64,000 nucleotides of DNA from Pseudomonas serbica (GTDB taxonomy: Bacteria; Pseudomonadota; Gammaproteobacteria; Pseudomonadales; Pseudomonadaceae). Shown one piece after another: positions 42,038-50,204 of this stretch; positions within the stretch are counted from its first letter, which is position 1; the number at the start of each line of letters is the position of its first letter. The DNA is taken from contig NZ_JAQIYM010000002.1 in the NCBI RefSeq assembly GCF_028823535.1, positions 1-64,000 of the forward strand. Direction: 5' to 3'. A program made the position numbers and the translations under genes. The notes under the pieces are model-generated. The model had not been told where the DNA came from and searched no databases. It was given only the letters and a program-made list of their open reading frames with translations.

Positions 42038-43210
42038 TCAACCGCCACTCCCGTCGGCCGGGCCGATCAACAGGTGATCGCCTTCCTGCAGGCCGTCGAG
42101 GATCTGCACCCGCAGGCGATCACTGATGCCGGTGCGCACGTTGCGCTGTTCGATGCTGCCGTTCCTGGCCACCACTTGCGCGGTCTGGCTGTCGGCTTGC
42201 ATACCGGCCTGCAGGGCGGCGATCGGCACGGTGAGGACGTTCTGCGCCTGATCGGCGACGAAAAATACCTGGGTGGTCATTTCCGCCATCAGCGCGTTGT
42301 CGGCGTTGTCGACGTCCAGCAGCACGGTGTACAGCACCACCCGCGCGCTGCCGCTTTTGCTCGAACTGGCGGGGCTGCCGCCGCCCAGGCTGGTCTGGTC
42401 CAGGGGCTTGGGCGGCACCGGCAGAATCTGCCGCACGGTGCTTTGCCAGCGCCTTGTGCCGCCGCTGAGGGTGGTGAACCAGGCGTTCATGCCGGGTTTG
42501 ACGTGGCCGATGTCGGCTTCGGAGACCTCGGCCCATACGGTCATCGGCGACAGCTTGGCAATGCGCAGGATCAGCGGGGTCTGCTGCTGGGCATTGAGGG
42601 TCTGGCCTTCGCGGGCATCCAGTGCGACCACGGTGCCGGACATCGGCGCATAGATCCGCGTGTAGCCGAGCTCGGCCTGATCGCTGCGCAGGCTGGCCTG
42701 GGCCTGGCGAATCTGCGCCTGGAACATGTCGATGCGCGCCTGGGTGGCGCGCAGTTCGGCCCGGGCGGTCTGCACGTCTTCTTCACGGGTAGCGTTGCCG
42801 GCCTTGAGGTGTTGCTGGCGCTGGTATTTCTGCTGGGCAAGGTCGTGTTGCGCGCGTTGCTCCTGGAGCTGCGCCTTGAGGTTTTCGATGGAGAAGCGCC
42901 CGGCGTCGAGTTTGGCCTGTTGCGTGGAAGGGTCGATTTCCACCAGCAACTGGCCTTCCTTGACTACGTCACCGACTTCCACATGGATCTTTTGAATCTG
43001 CCCGGACGCCTGGGCGCCGACGTCGACATAGCGCCTGGGTTGCAGGGTGCCCAAGGCCGTGACACTGCTTTCGATGTCGGCGCGGGTGACTTGCACGGTG
43101 ATGAACTGGTCGCGCCCGGGGGGGATGAACTGCCAGGCCGCGACGGCGATAACGGGGATCAGGCTGAGTGCTGCAAGCAGGGCGCGTCGGGTGTGACGGG
43201 GACGTTTCAT
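42038..43210 (-). CDS. pvdR: Pyoverdine efflux periplasmic adaptor PvdR
   Basis: MacA-like membrane-fusion adaptor of 390 residues. A short basic start (MKRPRHTRR) is followed by a membrane anchor (about 10-28), a lipoyl half (VDVGAQASGQIQKI), a long coiled coil (about 105-185) and the second lipoyl half with YAPMSGTV. I start it at 43210: the PvdS box at 43275-43298 lies inside the longer possible frame, so the upstream starts would be in the promoter. First gene of the efflux operon, divergent from fpvI. Confidence 0.92.
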   Translation of the reverse strand: MKRPRHTRRALLAALSLIPVIAVAAWQFIPPGRDQFITVQVTRADIESSVTALGTLQPRRYVDVGAQASGQIQKIHVEVGDVVKEGQLLVEIDPSTQQAKLDAGRFSIENLKAQLQEQRAQHDLAQQKYQRQQHLKAGNATREEDVQTARAELRATQARIDMFQAQIRQAQASLRSDQAELGYTRIYAPMSGTVVALDAREGQTLNAQQQTPLILRIAKLSPMTVWAEVSEADIGHVKPGMNAWFTTLSGGTRRWQSTVRQILPVPPKPLDQTSLGGGSPASSSKSGSARVVLYTVLLDVDNADNALMAEMTTQVFFVADQAQNVLTVPIAALQAGMQADSQTAQVVARNGSIEQRNVRTGISDRLRVQILDGLQEGDHLLIGPADGSGG

Positions 43211-43274
43211 GCAGGGTTCCAAAGCGGTTGAACATTGCCGTGGAGCCGGCAGGGACATGGAGCTGTCCTTGTAG

Positions 43275-43298
43275 ACGAAGGCCGAAGCAGGGAATTTA
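43275..43298 (-). promoter_or_regulatory. PvdS iron-starvation box of pvdR-pvdT-opmQ
   Basis: On the minus strand TAAAT, 16 bases, CGT: an exact match. The CGT is about 64 bases upstream of the pvdR start. Confidence 0.85.
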
Positions 43299-43387
43299 GT
43301 TCCGGACACGCGCCGTAACAGCTGAATTCAAAGCGCTGGACCCTGACTATTTGTCGGGCAAGACAAAGCATTACTTTAAATCTATAT

Positions 43388-43406
43388 GAGAATTACTATA
43401 AATTAC
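43388..43406 (+). promoter_or_regulatory. Weak Fur-box candidate upstream of fpvI
   Basis: GAGAATTACTATAAATTAC matches the 19-base Fur consensus at 11 positions, in an AT-rich stretch about 92 bases before the fpvI start. There is no PvdS box here, and Fur control of fpvI is known in P. aeruginosa. Support from sequence alone is modest. Confidence 0.35.
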
Positions 43407-43498
43407 ACATCTCAAACTGCCACTATCGTGCCACTGCCTGTTTTTGTGGTCGAGTAGCGGGCTCAAGGACAGAAACCGCACCCGTGCGGACGGGAGTC

Positions 43499-43981
43499 AT
43501 GTTGGAAAACTACTATCGAGAGCTGGTGTGTTTCCTCAACGCCAAGCTCGGCAACCGCCAGGTCGCCGAAGATGTGGTGCATGACGCTTATCTGCGAGTG
43601 CTGGAGCGCTCCAGCGACACGCCGATCGAGCAGCCCCGGGCATTTCTCTATCGCACGGCCTTGAACCTGGTGATTGACGATCACCGGCGCAATGCGTTGC
43701 GCCAGGTCGAATCGCTGGAGGTGCTCGACAACGAAGAGCGCTATTTCAGCCCATCGCCCCTCAGCAGCCTCGATCACGGCCAGCGCCTGGACATGCTCCA
43801 GCGCGCCCTGGCGGAATTGCCGCGACTGTGCCGCGAGAGTTTCCTGCTGCGCAAGATCGAAGGTCTGTCGCACCCGCAGATCGCCGAACACCTGGGCATT
43901 TCCAAGGCATTGGTCGAAAAGCACATCGTCAATGCCATGAAGCATTGCCGGCTGCGGATGCGCCAATGGGATGCCCATTGA
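43499..43981 (+). CDS. fpvI: ECF sigma factor FpvI
   Basis: Iron-starvation ECF sigma factor of 160 residues that directs transcription of fpvA. Sigma-2 spans about residues 5-70 (AEDVVHDAYLRVLE is region 2.1-2.2) and sigma-4 about 100-155 (LPRLCRESFLLRKIEGLSHPQIAEHLGIS, helix-turn-helix). I chose ATG 43499 with GGGAG just upstream; a GTG at 43484 would add five residues. The signalling receptor FpvA is present in the window, but the anti-sigma gene fpvR, which sits beside fpvI in P. aeruginosa, is not next to it here. The neighbour on the other side is pvdA. Confidence 0.88.
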   Translation: MLENYYRELVCFLNAKLGNRQVAEDVVHDAYLRVLERSSDTPIEQPRAFLYRTALNLVIDDHRRNALRQVESLEVLDNEERYFSPSPLSSLDHGQRLDMLQRALAELPRLCRESFLLRKIEGLSHPQIAEHLGISKALVEKHIVNAMKHCRLRMRQWDAH

Positions 43982-44004
43982 TCTTTGCGTAAATCCGTTC
44001 TTGT

Positions 44005-44028
44005 TAAATTTTATTTCACTGTCCTCGT
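44005..44028 (+). promoter_or_regulatory. PvdS iron-starvation box of pvdA
   Basis: TAAAT, 16 bases, CGT: an exact match, starting 24 bases after the fpvI stop codon. The CGT ends 97 bases before the pvdA start at 44126 and rules out the in-frame ATG at 43985 as the start. Confidence 0.85.
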
Positions 44029-44125
44029 TCCTAATCAACAGACGACCTGCTGTCCTGCTCAAGGCCGGTCAGGTCACTTAGGCTTATTTCCCCGCCGCTC
44101 GGGGCTCATCCAGAGGACACTGGAA

Positions 44126-45460
44126 ATGACACAGGCAATTGCATCGCCCATCGTTCACGACCTGATCGGCGTTGGTTTCGGCCCTTCGAACCTGGCGTTG
44201 GCCATCGCCCTGCAGGAGCGCGGGCCGACCCAGGGCGAGCTGGATGTACTGTTTCTCGACAAGCAGGCCAGCTACAGCTGGCATGGCAACACCCTGTCGA
44301 CCCAGAGCGAGCTGCAGATTTCCTTCCTCAAGGACCTGGTGACCCTGCGCAACCCGACCAGCCCTTATTCGTTCGTCAATTACCTCAAGGCCCACGGGCG
44401 CCTGGTGGATTTCATCAACCTGGGCACTTTTTATCCGTGCCGCATGGAGTACAACGACTACCTGCGCTGGGTCGCCGCGCAATTCGAGAATCAGAGCCGT
44501 TACGGCGAAGAGGTGCTGACCATCGAACCGGTGCTGCACAACCAGCAGGTTGAAGCACTGCGGGTGATTTCCCGCGACAGCGCGGGCCATCAACATGTGC
44601 GCACCACCCGTTCGGTGGTGGTCAGCACCGGCGGCACGCCGCGTATTCCCGAGGCGTTCAAGGCGCTCAAGGGCGACCCTCGCGTGTTCCACCATTCGCA
44701 GTACCTGGCGCAAATGGCCAAGCAGCCATGCGTGAACAACCAGCCGATGAGCATCGCGATCATCGGTGGCGGGCAGAGCGCGGCGGAAGCTTTCATCGAT
44801 CTCAACGACAGCTTCCCGTCGGTGCAGGTCGACATGATCCTGCGCGGCTCGGCCCTGAAGCCGGCGGACGACAGCCCGTTCGTCAACGAAGTGTTCTCGC
44901 CGGAGTTCACCGACCTGGTGTTCCAGCAGGCGAGCAGCGAACGTGAGCGCCTGGTCAACGAATACCACAACACCAACTATTCGGTGGTGGACATCGACCT
45001 GATCGAACGCATCTACGGGATTTTCTACCGGCAGAAAGTCTCGGGCATCGCTCGCCATGCGTTCCGGACCCTGACCACTATTGAAAAAGCCAGCGCCACC
45101 GAGCGTGGCATCGAACTGGCGGTGCGCAACAATGCCACAGGCGTTGTCACGGTCCGTCACTACGACGCCGTGGTGCTGGCCACCGGTTACGAGCGGCAGA
45201 TGCACCGCAAGCTGCTGGCCCCGCTGGAACAGTACCTGGGTGATTTCGAGGTGGATCGCAACTACAAGTTGATCACCGATGAGCGCTGCAAGGCCGGCAT
45301 CTACATGCAGGGCTTCTGCCAGGCCAGCCATGGCTTGAGCGATACCTTGCTGTCGATCCTGCCGATTCGTGCGGACGAGATCGCCGGATCGCTGTATGAC
45401 CATGGCAGCAATCGTGGACATCGTTCGATGGTGGATCTGTTGTTGGCAGCTGCCAGCTAA
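44126..45460 (+). CDS. pvdA: L-ornithine N5-monooxygenase PvdA
   Basis: FAD and NADPH-dependent enzyme of 444 residues that hydroxylates the ornithine side chain, the first step to the hydroxamate ligands. FAD motif GVGFGPSNLALA (about residue 15), NADPH motif IIGGGQSAAE (about 213) and the late ATGYE motif (about 352) are those of siderophore N-monooxygenases. Length is that of P. aeruginosa PvdA. Start at 44126 with AGAGGA about nine bases upstream, downstream of an exact PvdS box. The product would feed the last two modules of the terminal NRPS. A REP doublet follows. Confidence 0.95.
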   Translation: MTQAIASPIVHDLIGVGFGPSNLALAIALQERGPTQGELDVLFLDKQASYSWHGNTLSTQSELQISFLKDLVTLRNPTSPYSFVNYLKAHGRLVDFINLGTFYPCRMEYNDYLRWVAAQFENQSRYGEEVLTIEPVLHNQQVEALRVISRDSAGHQHVRTTRSVVVSTGGTPRIPEAFKALKGDPRVFHHSQYLAQMAKQPCVNNQPMSIAIIGGGQSAAEAFIDLNDSFPSVQVDMILRGSALKPADDSPFVNEVFSPEFTDLVFQQASSERERLVNEYHNTNYSVVDIDLIERIYGIFYRQKVSGIARHAFRTLTTIEKASATERGIELAVRNNATGVVTVRHYDAVVLATGYERQMHRKLLAPLEQYLGDFEVDRNYKLITDERCKAGIYMQGFCQASHGLSDTLLSILPIRADEIAGSLYDHGSNRGHRSMVDLLLAAAS

Positions 45461-45483
45461 GATCTTCGGCGGCGGTGAGGCCG

Positions 45484-45558
45484 CCATCGCCAGCAGGCTG
45501 GCTCCCACATTTGATCTGTGATCGCAGGGCTACTGTGGGAGCCAGCCTGCTGGCGATG
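45484..45558. repeat. REP doublet (REPIN), CATCGCCAGCAGGCTGG type
   Basis: CATCGCCAGCAGGCTGGC with its complement GCCAGCCTGCTGGCGATG on the right, 24 bases downstream of pvdA. Arm order is as in the pair at 36761. It may protect or end the pvdA transcript. Confidence 0.8.
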
Positions 45559-45735
45559 AGGCGCTGAAGACCACCACGACTCTTAAATCCCGAACCCTTC
45601 CCGAAGAACCGCGCAATTGCCGCAACGTATCACCAGCGTCGGACTAAGCGGGCAGTATTTCGGATTTTTCCTACAGAACGCGATCCGGGACTTCCGTAGC
45701 CTTCCCCCCTCACTAATCTGACCCGGGGGGCCACG

Positions 45736-46149
45736 TTGCCCAACAAGTCCTTACGCATCCTGATCGCTGACAAACAACACTTCAACCGGATGAAAATCGA
45801 ACGGCTGTTCAACCAGCTCGGTTATTTTCGGGTGGCGCCGGTGCACAGCCTCGAAGAGCTGCTGAACCTGGTCGAGTATGGTTGCGAGCCATTCGACCTG
45901 CTGGTCATCAATGCCAGCATGGCCGACGGCAAGCTCAACCTGCTGGATTTCTGTCTCGACAACAGGCAGGTGGCGCGCGCGCTGATATTCGACGGTCAGT
46001 GCGCGCAACTCCCCGCCATTGCGGCAAGTGAAAGGCACAAGGTACAGGTCAGCCACGCCATGCTGCCGGACCTGGCAACGATCCAGAGGTTGATGGCGCA
46101 CATCGATCGATCGCTACCGCTCGTCGCAACTGTCATTTCTGTCAGGTAG
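45736..46149 (+). CDS. Stand-alone degenerate receiver-like protein
   Basis: Small cytoplasmic protein of 137 residues with the alternating beta/alpha pattern of a CheY-like receiver and no output domain. The phosphorylation site is gone: the beta-3 Asp is Asn (LLVINASMADG, where receivers read LDLNMP), the acidic pair reads ADK, the beta-4 Thr/Ser reads FDGQ and no beta-5 Lys is evident. It should not be phosphorylated and may act as a docking partner or titrant. TTG start at 45736, with a G-rich stretch just upstream; the start is uncertain. It stands before a NarL-type regulator and a BvgS-like kinase, a set-up recalling the P. aeruginosa roc loci, where an EAL protein RocR with a receiver is part of the group. 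Confidence 0.7.
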   Translation: MPNKSLRILIADKQHFNRMKIERLFNQLGYFRVAPVHSLEELLNLVEYGCEPFDLLVINASMADGKLNLLDFCLDNRQVARALIFDGQCAQLPAIAASERHKVQVSHAMLPDLATIQRLMAHIDRSLPLVATVISVR

Positions 46150-46259
46150 TACGATCGGATTTTGCGTGCAAGAGTCTATGCGCAGCTACTGTGTCCAGTC
46201 CGGGTTTTGCCCAAGGGCCGTCAGTGTCCGAAAGTCGTGTTAATGCATAGGGAGTTGCC

Positions 46260-46886
46260 ATGAAGGCAGCGTTGGTTGTGGACGATCATCCGGTGATTCG
46301 CGGTGCAGTCAAAATCGTACTCAAGCTGGAAGGATACAAGCGCATCCACGAGGCGGCCTGCGGTAACGAAGTGTTGCCGATGATCCGCGAGCATCAACCT
46401 GAACTGGTGGTGCTGGACCTCAACTTGCCGTCGCTCGATGGCCTGGATGTCCTGGCACGGATCCAGATGGAGGAGGTGCATTGCCGCGTGGTGGTGTTTA
46501 CGGCGCAGGAACCGGCATTTTTCCAGGATCGTTGCATGCGTGCCGGTGCCGTGGCCTACGTCGCCAAGACCAACGATCTGCAGCATTTGCACAAGGCGGT
46601 GCACGCCGTGATGGCCGGTTACACCTATTTCACCCGATTGTCCTCCAGCTCAGTGTCCTTGAGCCAGGCGCAACGCAGTGAAAAACAGATGATCGACAGG
46701 CTTTCGGATCGCGAATTGTCGATTTTCCAGCATCTGGCCCGGGGCACGAGCAACAAGGCAATCGCCGAAATCATGCACCTGAGCCACAAGACCGTCAGTA
46801 CCTACAAAACCCGGTTGACTGAGAAACTCAACATGGAGTCGTCGGTGCATCTGAGGGATCTTGCCCAACGTCATCACTTGATCTGA
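46260..46886 (+). CDS. NarL/BvgA-type response regulator
   Basis: DNA-binding response regulator of 208 residues. The receiver (1-120) is complete: acidic pair DDH at residues 9-11, phospho-Asp in VVLDLNLPSLDG (about 55), Thr in VVFTAQ and Lys in AYVAKTND (about 105). A LuxR-type helix-turn-helix follows (about 143-205, LSDRELSIFQHLARG and KAIAEIMHLSHKTVSTYK). It is the likely partner of the hybrid kinase whose ATG begins one base after its stop. Closest described relatives by layout are BvgA, EvgA and RocA1. Targets are unknown. Confidence 0.9.
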   Translation: MKAALVVDDHPVIRGAVKIVLKLEGYKRIHEAACGNEVLPMIREHQPELVVLDLNLPSLDGLDVLARIQMEEVHCRVVVFTAQEPAFFQDRCMRAGAVAYVAKTNDLQHLHKAVHAVMAGYTYFTRLSSSSVSLSQAQRSEKQMIDRLSDRELSIFQHLARGTSNKAIAEIMHLSHKTVSTYKTRLTEKLNMESSVHLRDLAQRHHLI

Positions 46887-49800
46887 ATGAACGCCCTTCG
46901 ATACCTGCTGTTGGCCCTTTGCCTGGGGGTATCGAGTGTCTGTGCGCAACCGCAAACATTGACCTTGCTGGGCCGTTCCAGCGTGGAAGGTCAAGTGCTG
47001 CGGTTGTCGTCAGCCGACTCGCGTTGGTTGCAGCAAAAAGGCCGTTTGGTGCTCGCGGTTTCAGCCCCGGATTATCCGCCTTTCGACATCACCACCGATC
47101 ACACGCTCGAGGGGGTGACAGCCGACTACGCCGATCTGCTCCGGCAGCTACTGCAAGTGGAGATCGAAGTCCGGCGTTATTCATCACGCGAAGACGCCGT
47201 TCGGGCCGTCAAACAAGGGGTGGCGGACCTGCTGGGAACGTCCAACAGCTACGAGTCCCAGGACCCGCAATTACAGATGTCCCGCGCCTATGCGGTGGAT
47301 CAGCCGGTATTGGTGACGCGCGTTGATTCGCCCCAGGTGCTGGACCCTGCGCTGGCGGGCAAGCGCCTGGCCATGCTCTACCACTACTTGCCTGAACACA
47401 GCGTGCAGCGGTTCTATCCCGAGGCCCAGGTGCAGCTTTTCCCTTCGACACTGGCGGCGGTCGGGGCTGTCGCCTTCGGCCAGGCGGACGTCTACCTGGG
47501 TGATGCAATCAGCGCCCATTACCTGATCAGCAAAAACTACTTGAACAACGTTCAGCTGGCTGACTTCTCGCCCATGGAGTCCGGGCGTTTCGCCTTTGCC
47601 ATGGCCCGCGACAACCCGGCGCTGCTGCGTATCGTCAACAAGTCCCTGGCAGCGATAACGGCCAATGAGCAGATGAACATCCAGCGCCGCTGGGGGGCGA
47701 GCGGGGTGTCCATGCCGGGCGCGCAGTCACTGCAATTGAGTGAGGCCGAGCAGCGTTGGCTCGACCGGCACCCGCGCGTGAGCGTGGCGATCAACGAGAA
47801 CATTCCGCCCATCACCTTCATGGACAGTGAAGGCAGGTTTCGCGGTATCGGTGTCGACGTGTTGGCGAAAATCAGCCTGCGTACCGGCTTGCAATTCGAC
47901 ATCCGCGCCATGCCGTCAGTGGCGCAGATGGTGCAAGCGATCAAGAGCGGCGAGGTCGATGTGCTGGCCGGTATCGGCCTGAGTTCCCTGCGTGAGGATG
48001 ACTTGCTGTTTACCCGGGCGTTCCTGACCAGCCCTTCGGTACTGGTGACGCGCCTGGCGCCGGACAACCCCCGGACCCTGGATGACCTGGCCGGAGAAAC
48101 CCTGGCGCTGACCCAGGGCAATATTGCCGGCGAGTTCATTCGCCAACACTTTCCGCTGATCCGCTGTGTGGATGCGCCCCTGTCGGCCGATGCCATGGAA
48201 ATGGTCGCCCAAGGGAAGGCACAAGGCGCCATCAACTCGTTGATCAGCGCCCGTTACCTGATATCCCGGCAGTACCGTGATCGCCTCCAGGTCACCAGCA
48301 CGGTGGGCACCGATCCCGCGCGCAGCACCCTGGCGACCGGTCGCGAGGCCACCGAGTTGCATTCGATCCTGGACAAGGCCTTGCTCAGCATCCCCCCGGA
48401 AGAAATCGACGAGCTGATCATGCCTTGGCGTAATGACCTGATGGTGGAGCAGAGCTATTGGCTACGGCATCGCCAGAGCATTTTCCAGGCGTTCGCGGCG
48501 GCCGGCGCCTTGCTGCTGCTTGCCCTGGCCTGGATCGCCTGGCAGCGCTGGCAGATTCGCCAGCGCCAGCAATGGCTGGCCCGACTGCAGGACGCCAAGG
48601 ATGCTGCCGACGATGCCAACCGGGCCAAGACCACCTTCCTGGCCACCATGAGCCATGAGATCCGCACGCCGATGAATGCCTTGATCGGCATGCTTGAACT
48701 GGCGCTCAAAAGCGCCGATGAGGGCGTAACCGATCGCGCGGCCATCGAGGTCGCGTCAAATGCCGGGCAACAGTTGCTGGCCCTGATCGGCGATATCCTG
48801 GACATTGCCCGTATCGAGTCCGGGCAGTTGTCGTTGACGCCGGAGCGGGCCAATCTGCAGGCGCTGGTGGTATCGGTGTGCCGGGTCTTCGAAGGCCTGG
48901 CCCGGCAGAAGAACCTGCAGTGGCGGGTCGAACTGGACGAGCACAGCGACCGCGATGTGTTGATCGATCCCACACGGTTCAAGCAGGTGCTGTCCAACCT
49001 GTTGAGCAACGCCATCAAGTTCACCCACAAAGGCGAGGTCAGCCTGAGGTTGCAGGTCGTGCCCGCTTCGGCGGACCGTCTTGCGGTGAGTGTGTGTATC
49101 GAGGACAGCGGCAGCGGCATCAGCGCCTTTGACCAGCAACGCCTGTTCAGCCCGTTCGTGCAGGCCGGTCATCATCAGGCGTCAGGCCGACAGGGTTCCG
49201 GCCTGGGGCTGGTGATCAGCCGCACGCTGTGCGAAATGATGGGTGGGCGCTTGCAACTCGTCAGCGTCCTGGGGCGCGGCACCCGGTTGGACATCGACCT
49301 TGAACTGGTGGCTTTGCGTACGTTGCCCGCCACTGAAATGGTGTCGGGCGAATCGCCGGCAAGGACCCGGCCCTTGACGATTCTGGTGGTGGACGATTAC
49401 CCGGCCAACCGGTTGCTGCTGTCGCGGCAACTGAGTTACCTGGGGCACCGGGTTTTGCTCGCAGAAGATGGCCAGCAAGGTTTCGAGCAATGGCGGGAAC
49501 ATGCCTGCGATCTGGTCGTCACCGACTGCAACATGCCGGTGGTCAGCGGCTATGAACTGGCGGGTGCGATCCGCGATGAGGAGCGCTTCCAGGTGGGACA
49601 GCCGACGGTGATCCTGGGCTTCACCGCCAACGCGCAACCTGAGGAAAAAATCCGTTGTATCGAAGCGGGCATGGACGATTGTCTGTTCAAGCCCATTCGA
49701 CTGGTCGACCTGAGCGCCTGGTTGGCCACGCGTTTTTCCAGCGAATCGCCAGGTGCAAGCGAAGCGCCTTCCGGTGCCGAAATCGATGTAAGCGGGTTGC

Positions 49801-50108
49801 AACGCTACACAGGGGCCGACAGTGAACTCATCATTCAATTGTTGCATGACCTGGCCGTGAGCAACCGCGAGGATAGCGAACGCCTGCGGCAAGAACATGC
49901 CAGTGGTAACTACTATGGCTTGAAGGACCTGGCGCACCGTATCAAGGGAGGCGCGCAGATGGTCAGGGCGCAGGCGCTGGTGGCGGGTTGCGAACAACTG
50001 GAGCGCGCCTGTGGCGAGGGCGATCCCTCCCTGATCGACGCCGCCGTCGATCAGTTGCACCAAGCCATGGCGCGGCTGGACACCGTCTTGAGCCGGGCCG
50101 AGGCTTGA
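46887..50108 (+). CDS. BvgS-like unorthodox hybrid sensor histidine kinase
   Basis: Inner-membrane kinase of 1073 residues. Order: signal peptide (1-21); two periplasmic Venus-flytrap (SBP-bac-3) domains (about 45-270 and 285-510); one membrane helix (about 530-555); HisKA with His in FLATMSHEIRTPMN (about 590); HATPase (about 690-810, GSGLGLVIS); receiver with Asp in LVVTDCNMPVVSG (about 878); HPt with His in LKDLAHRIKGGAQMV (about 1015). All phosphorelay residues are present. Unlike Bordetella BvgS it has no PAS domain between the membrane helix and HisKA. It directly follows the response-regulator gene and probably phosphorylates it; the ligand is unknown. Confidence 0.9.
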   Translation: MNALRYLLLALCLGVSSVCAQPQTLTLLGRSSVEGQVLRLSSADSRWLQQKGRLVLAVSAPDYPPFDITTDHTLEGVTADYADLLRQLLQVEIEVRRYSSREDAVRAVKQGVADLLGTSNSYESQDPQLQMSRAYAVDQPVLVTRVDSPQVLDPALAGKRLAMLYHYLPEHSVQRFYPEAQVQLFPSTLAAVGAVAFGQADVYLGDAISAHYLISKNYLNNVQLADFSPMESGRFAFAMARDNPALLRIVNKSLAAITANEQMNIQRRWGASGVSMPGAQSLQLSEAEQRWLDRHPRVSVAINENIPPITFMDSEGRFRGIGVDVLAKISLRTGLQFDIRAMPSVAQMVQAIKSGEVDVLAGIGLSSLREDDLLFTRAFLTSPSVLVTRLAPDNPRTLDDLAGETLALTQGNIAGEFIRQHFPLIRCVDAPLSADAMEMVAQGKAQGAINSLISARYLISRQYRDRLQVTSTVGTDPARSTLATGREATELHSILDKALLSIPPEEIDELIMPWRNDLMVEQSYWLRHRQSIFQAFAAAGALLLLALAWIAWQRWQIRQRQQWLARLQDAKDAADDANRAKTTFLATMSHEIRTPMNALIGMLELALKSADEGVTDRAAIEVASNAGQQLLALIGDILDIARIESGQLSLTPERANLQALVVSVCRVFEGLARQKNLQWRVELDEHSDRDVLIDPTRFKQVLSNLLSNAIKFTHKGEVSLRLQVVPASADRLAVSVCIEDSGSGISAFDQQRLFSPFVQAGHHQASGRQGSGLGLVISRTLCEMMGGRLQLVSVLGRGTRLDIDLELVALRTLPATEMVSGESPARTRPLTILVVDDYPANRLLLSRQLSYLGHRVLLAEDGQQGFEQWREHACDLVVTDCNMPVVSGYELAGAIRDEERFQVGQPTVILGFTANAQPEEKIRCIEAGMDDCLFKPIRLVDLSAWLATRFSSESPGASEAPSGAEIDVSGLQRYTGADSELIIQLLHDLAVSNREDSERLRQEHASGNYYGLKDLAHRIKGGAQMVRAQALVAGCEQLERACGEGDPSLIDAAVDQLHQAMARLDTVLSRAEA

Positions 50109-50129
50109 ACCCGGCGGCTTAATCCCAGG

Positions 50130-50173
50130 TCGGCGCCAGGCCATTGGGACTGGTCAGGCGATGGCCTGGCCGA
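50130..50173 (+). terminator. Candidate terminator after the hybrid kinase gene
   Basis: A stem with a perfect core CCAGGCCAT/ATGGCCTGG extended by TCGG/CCGA lies 22 bases after the kinase stop, with TTCGTTTTTC a little downstream. It is in the convergent gap before the LysR gene. The T-tract is about ten bases from the stem, so support is moderate. Confidence 0.4.
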
Positions 50174-50204
50174 CGTCGGCTTCGTTTTTCAGATGCCGCT
50201 GCTT

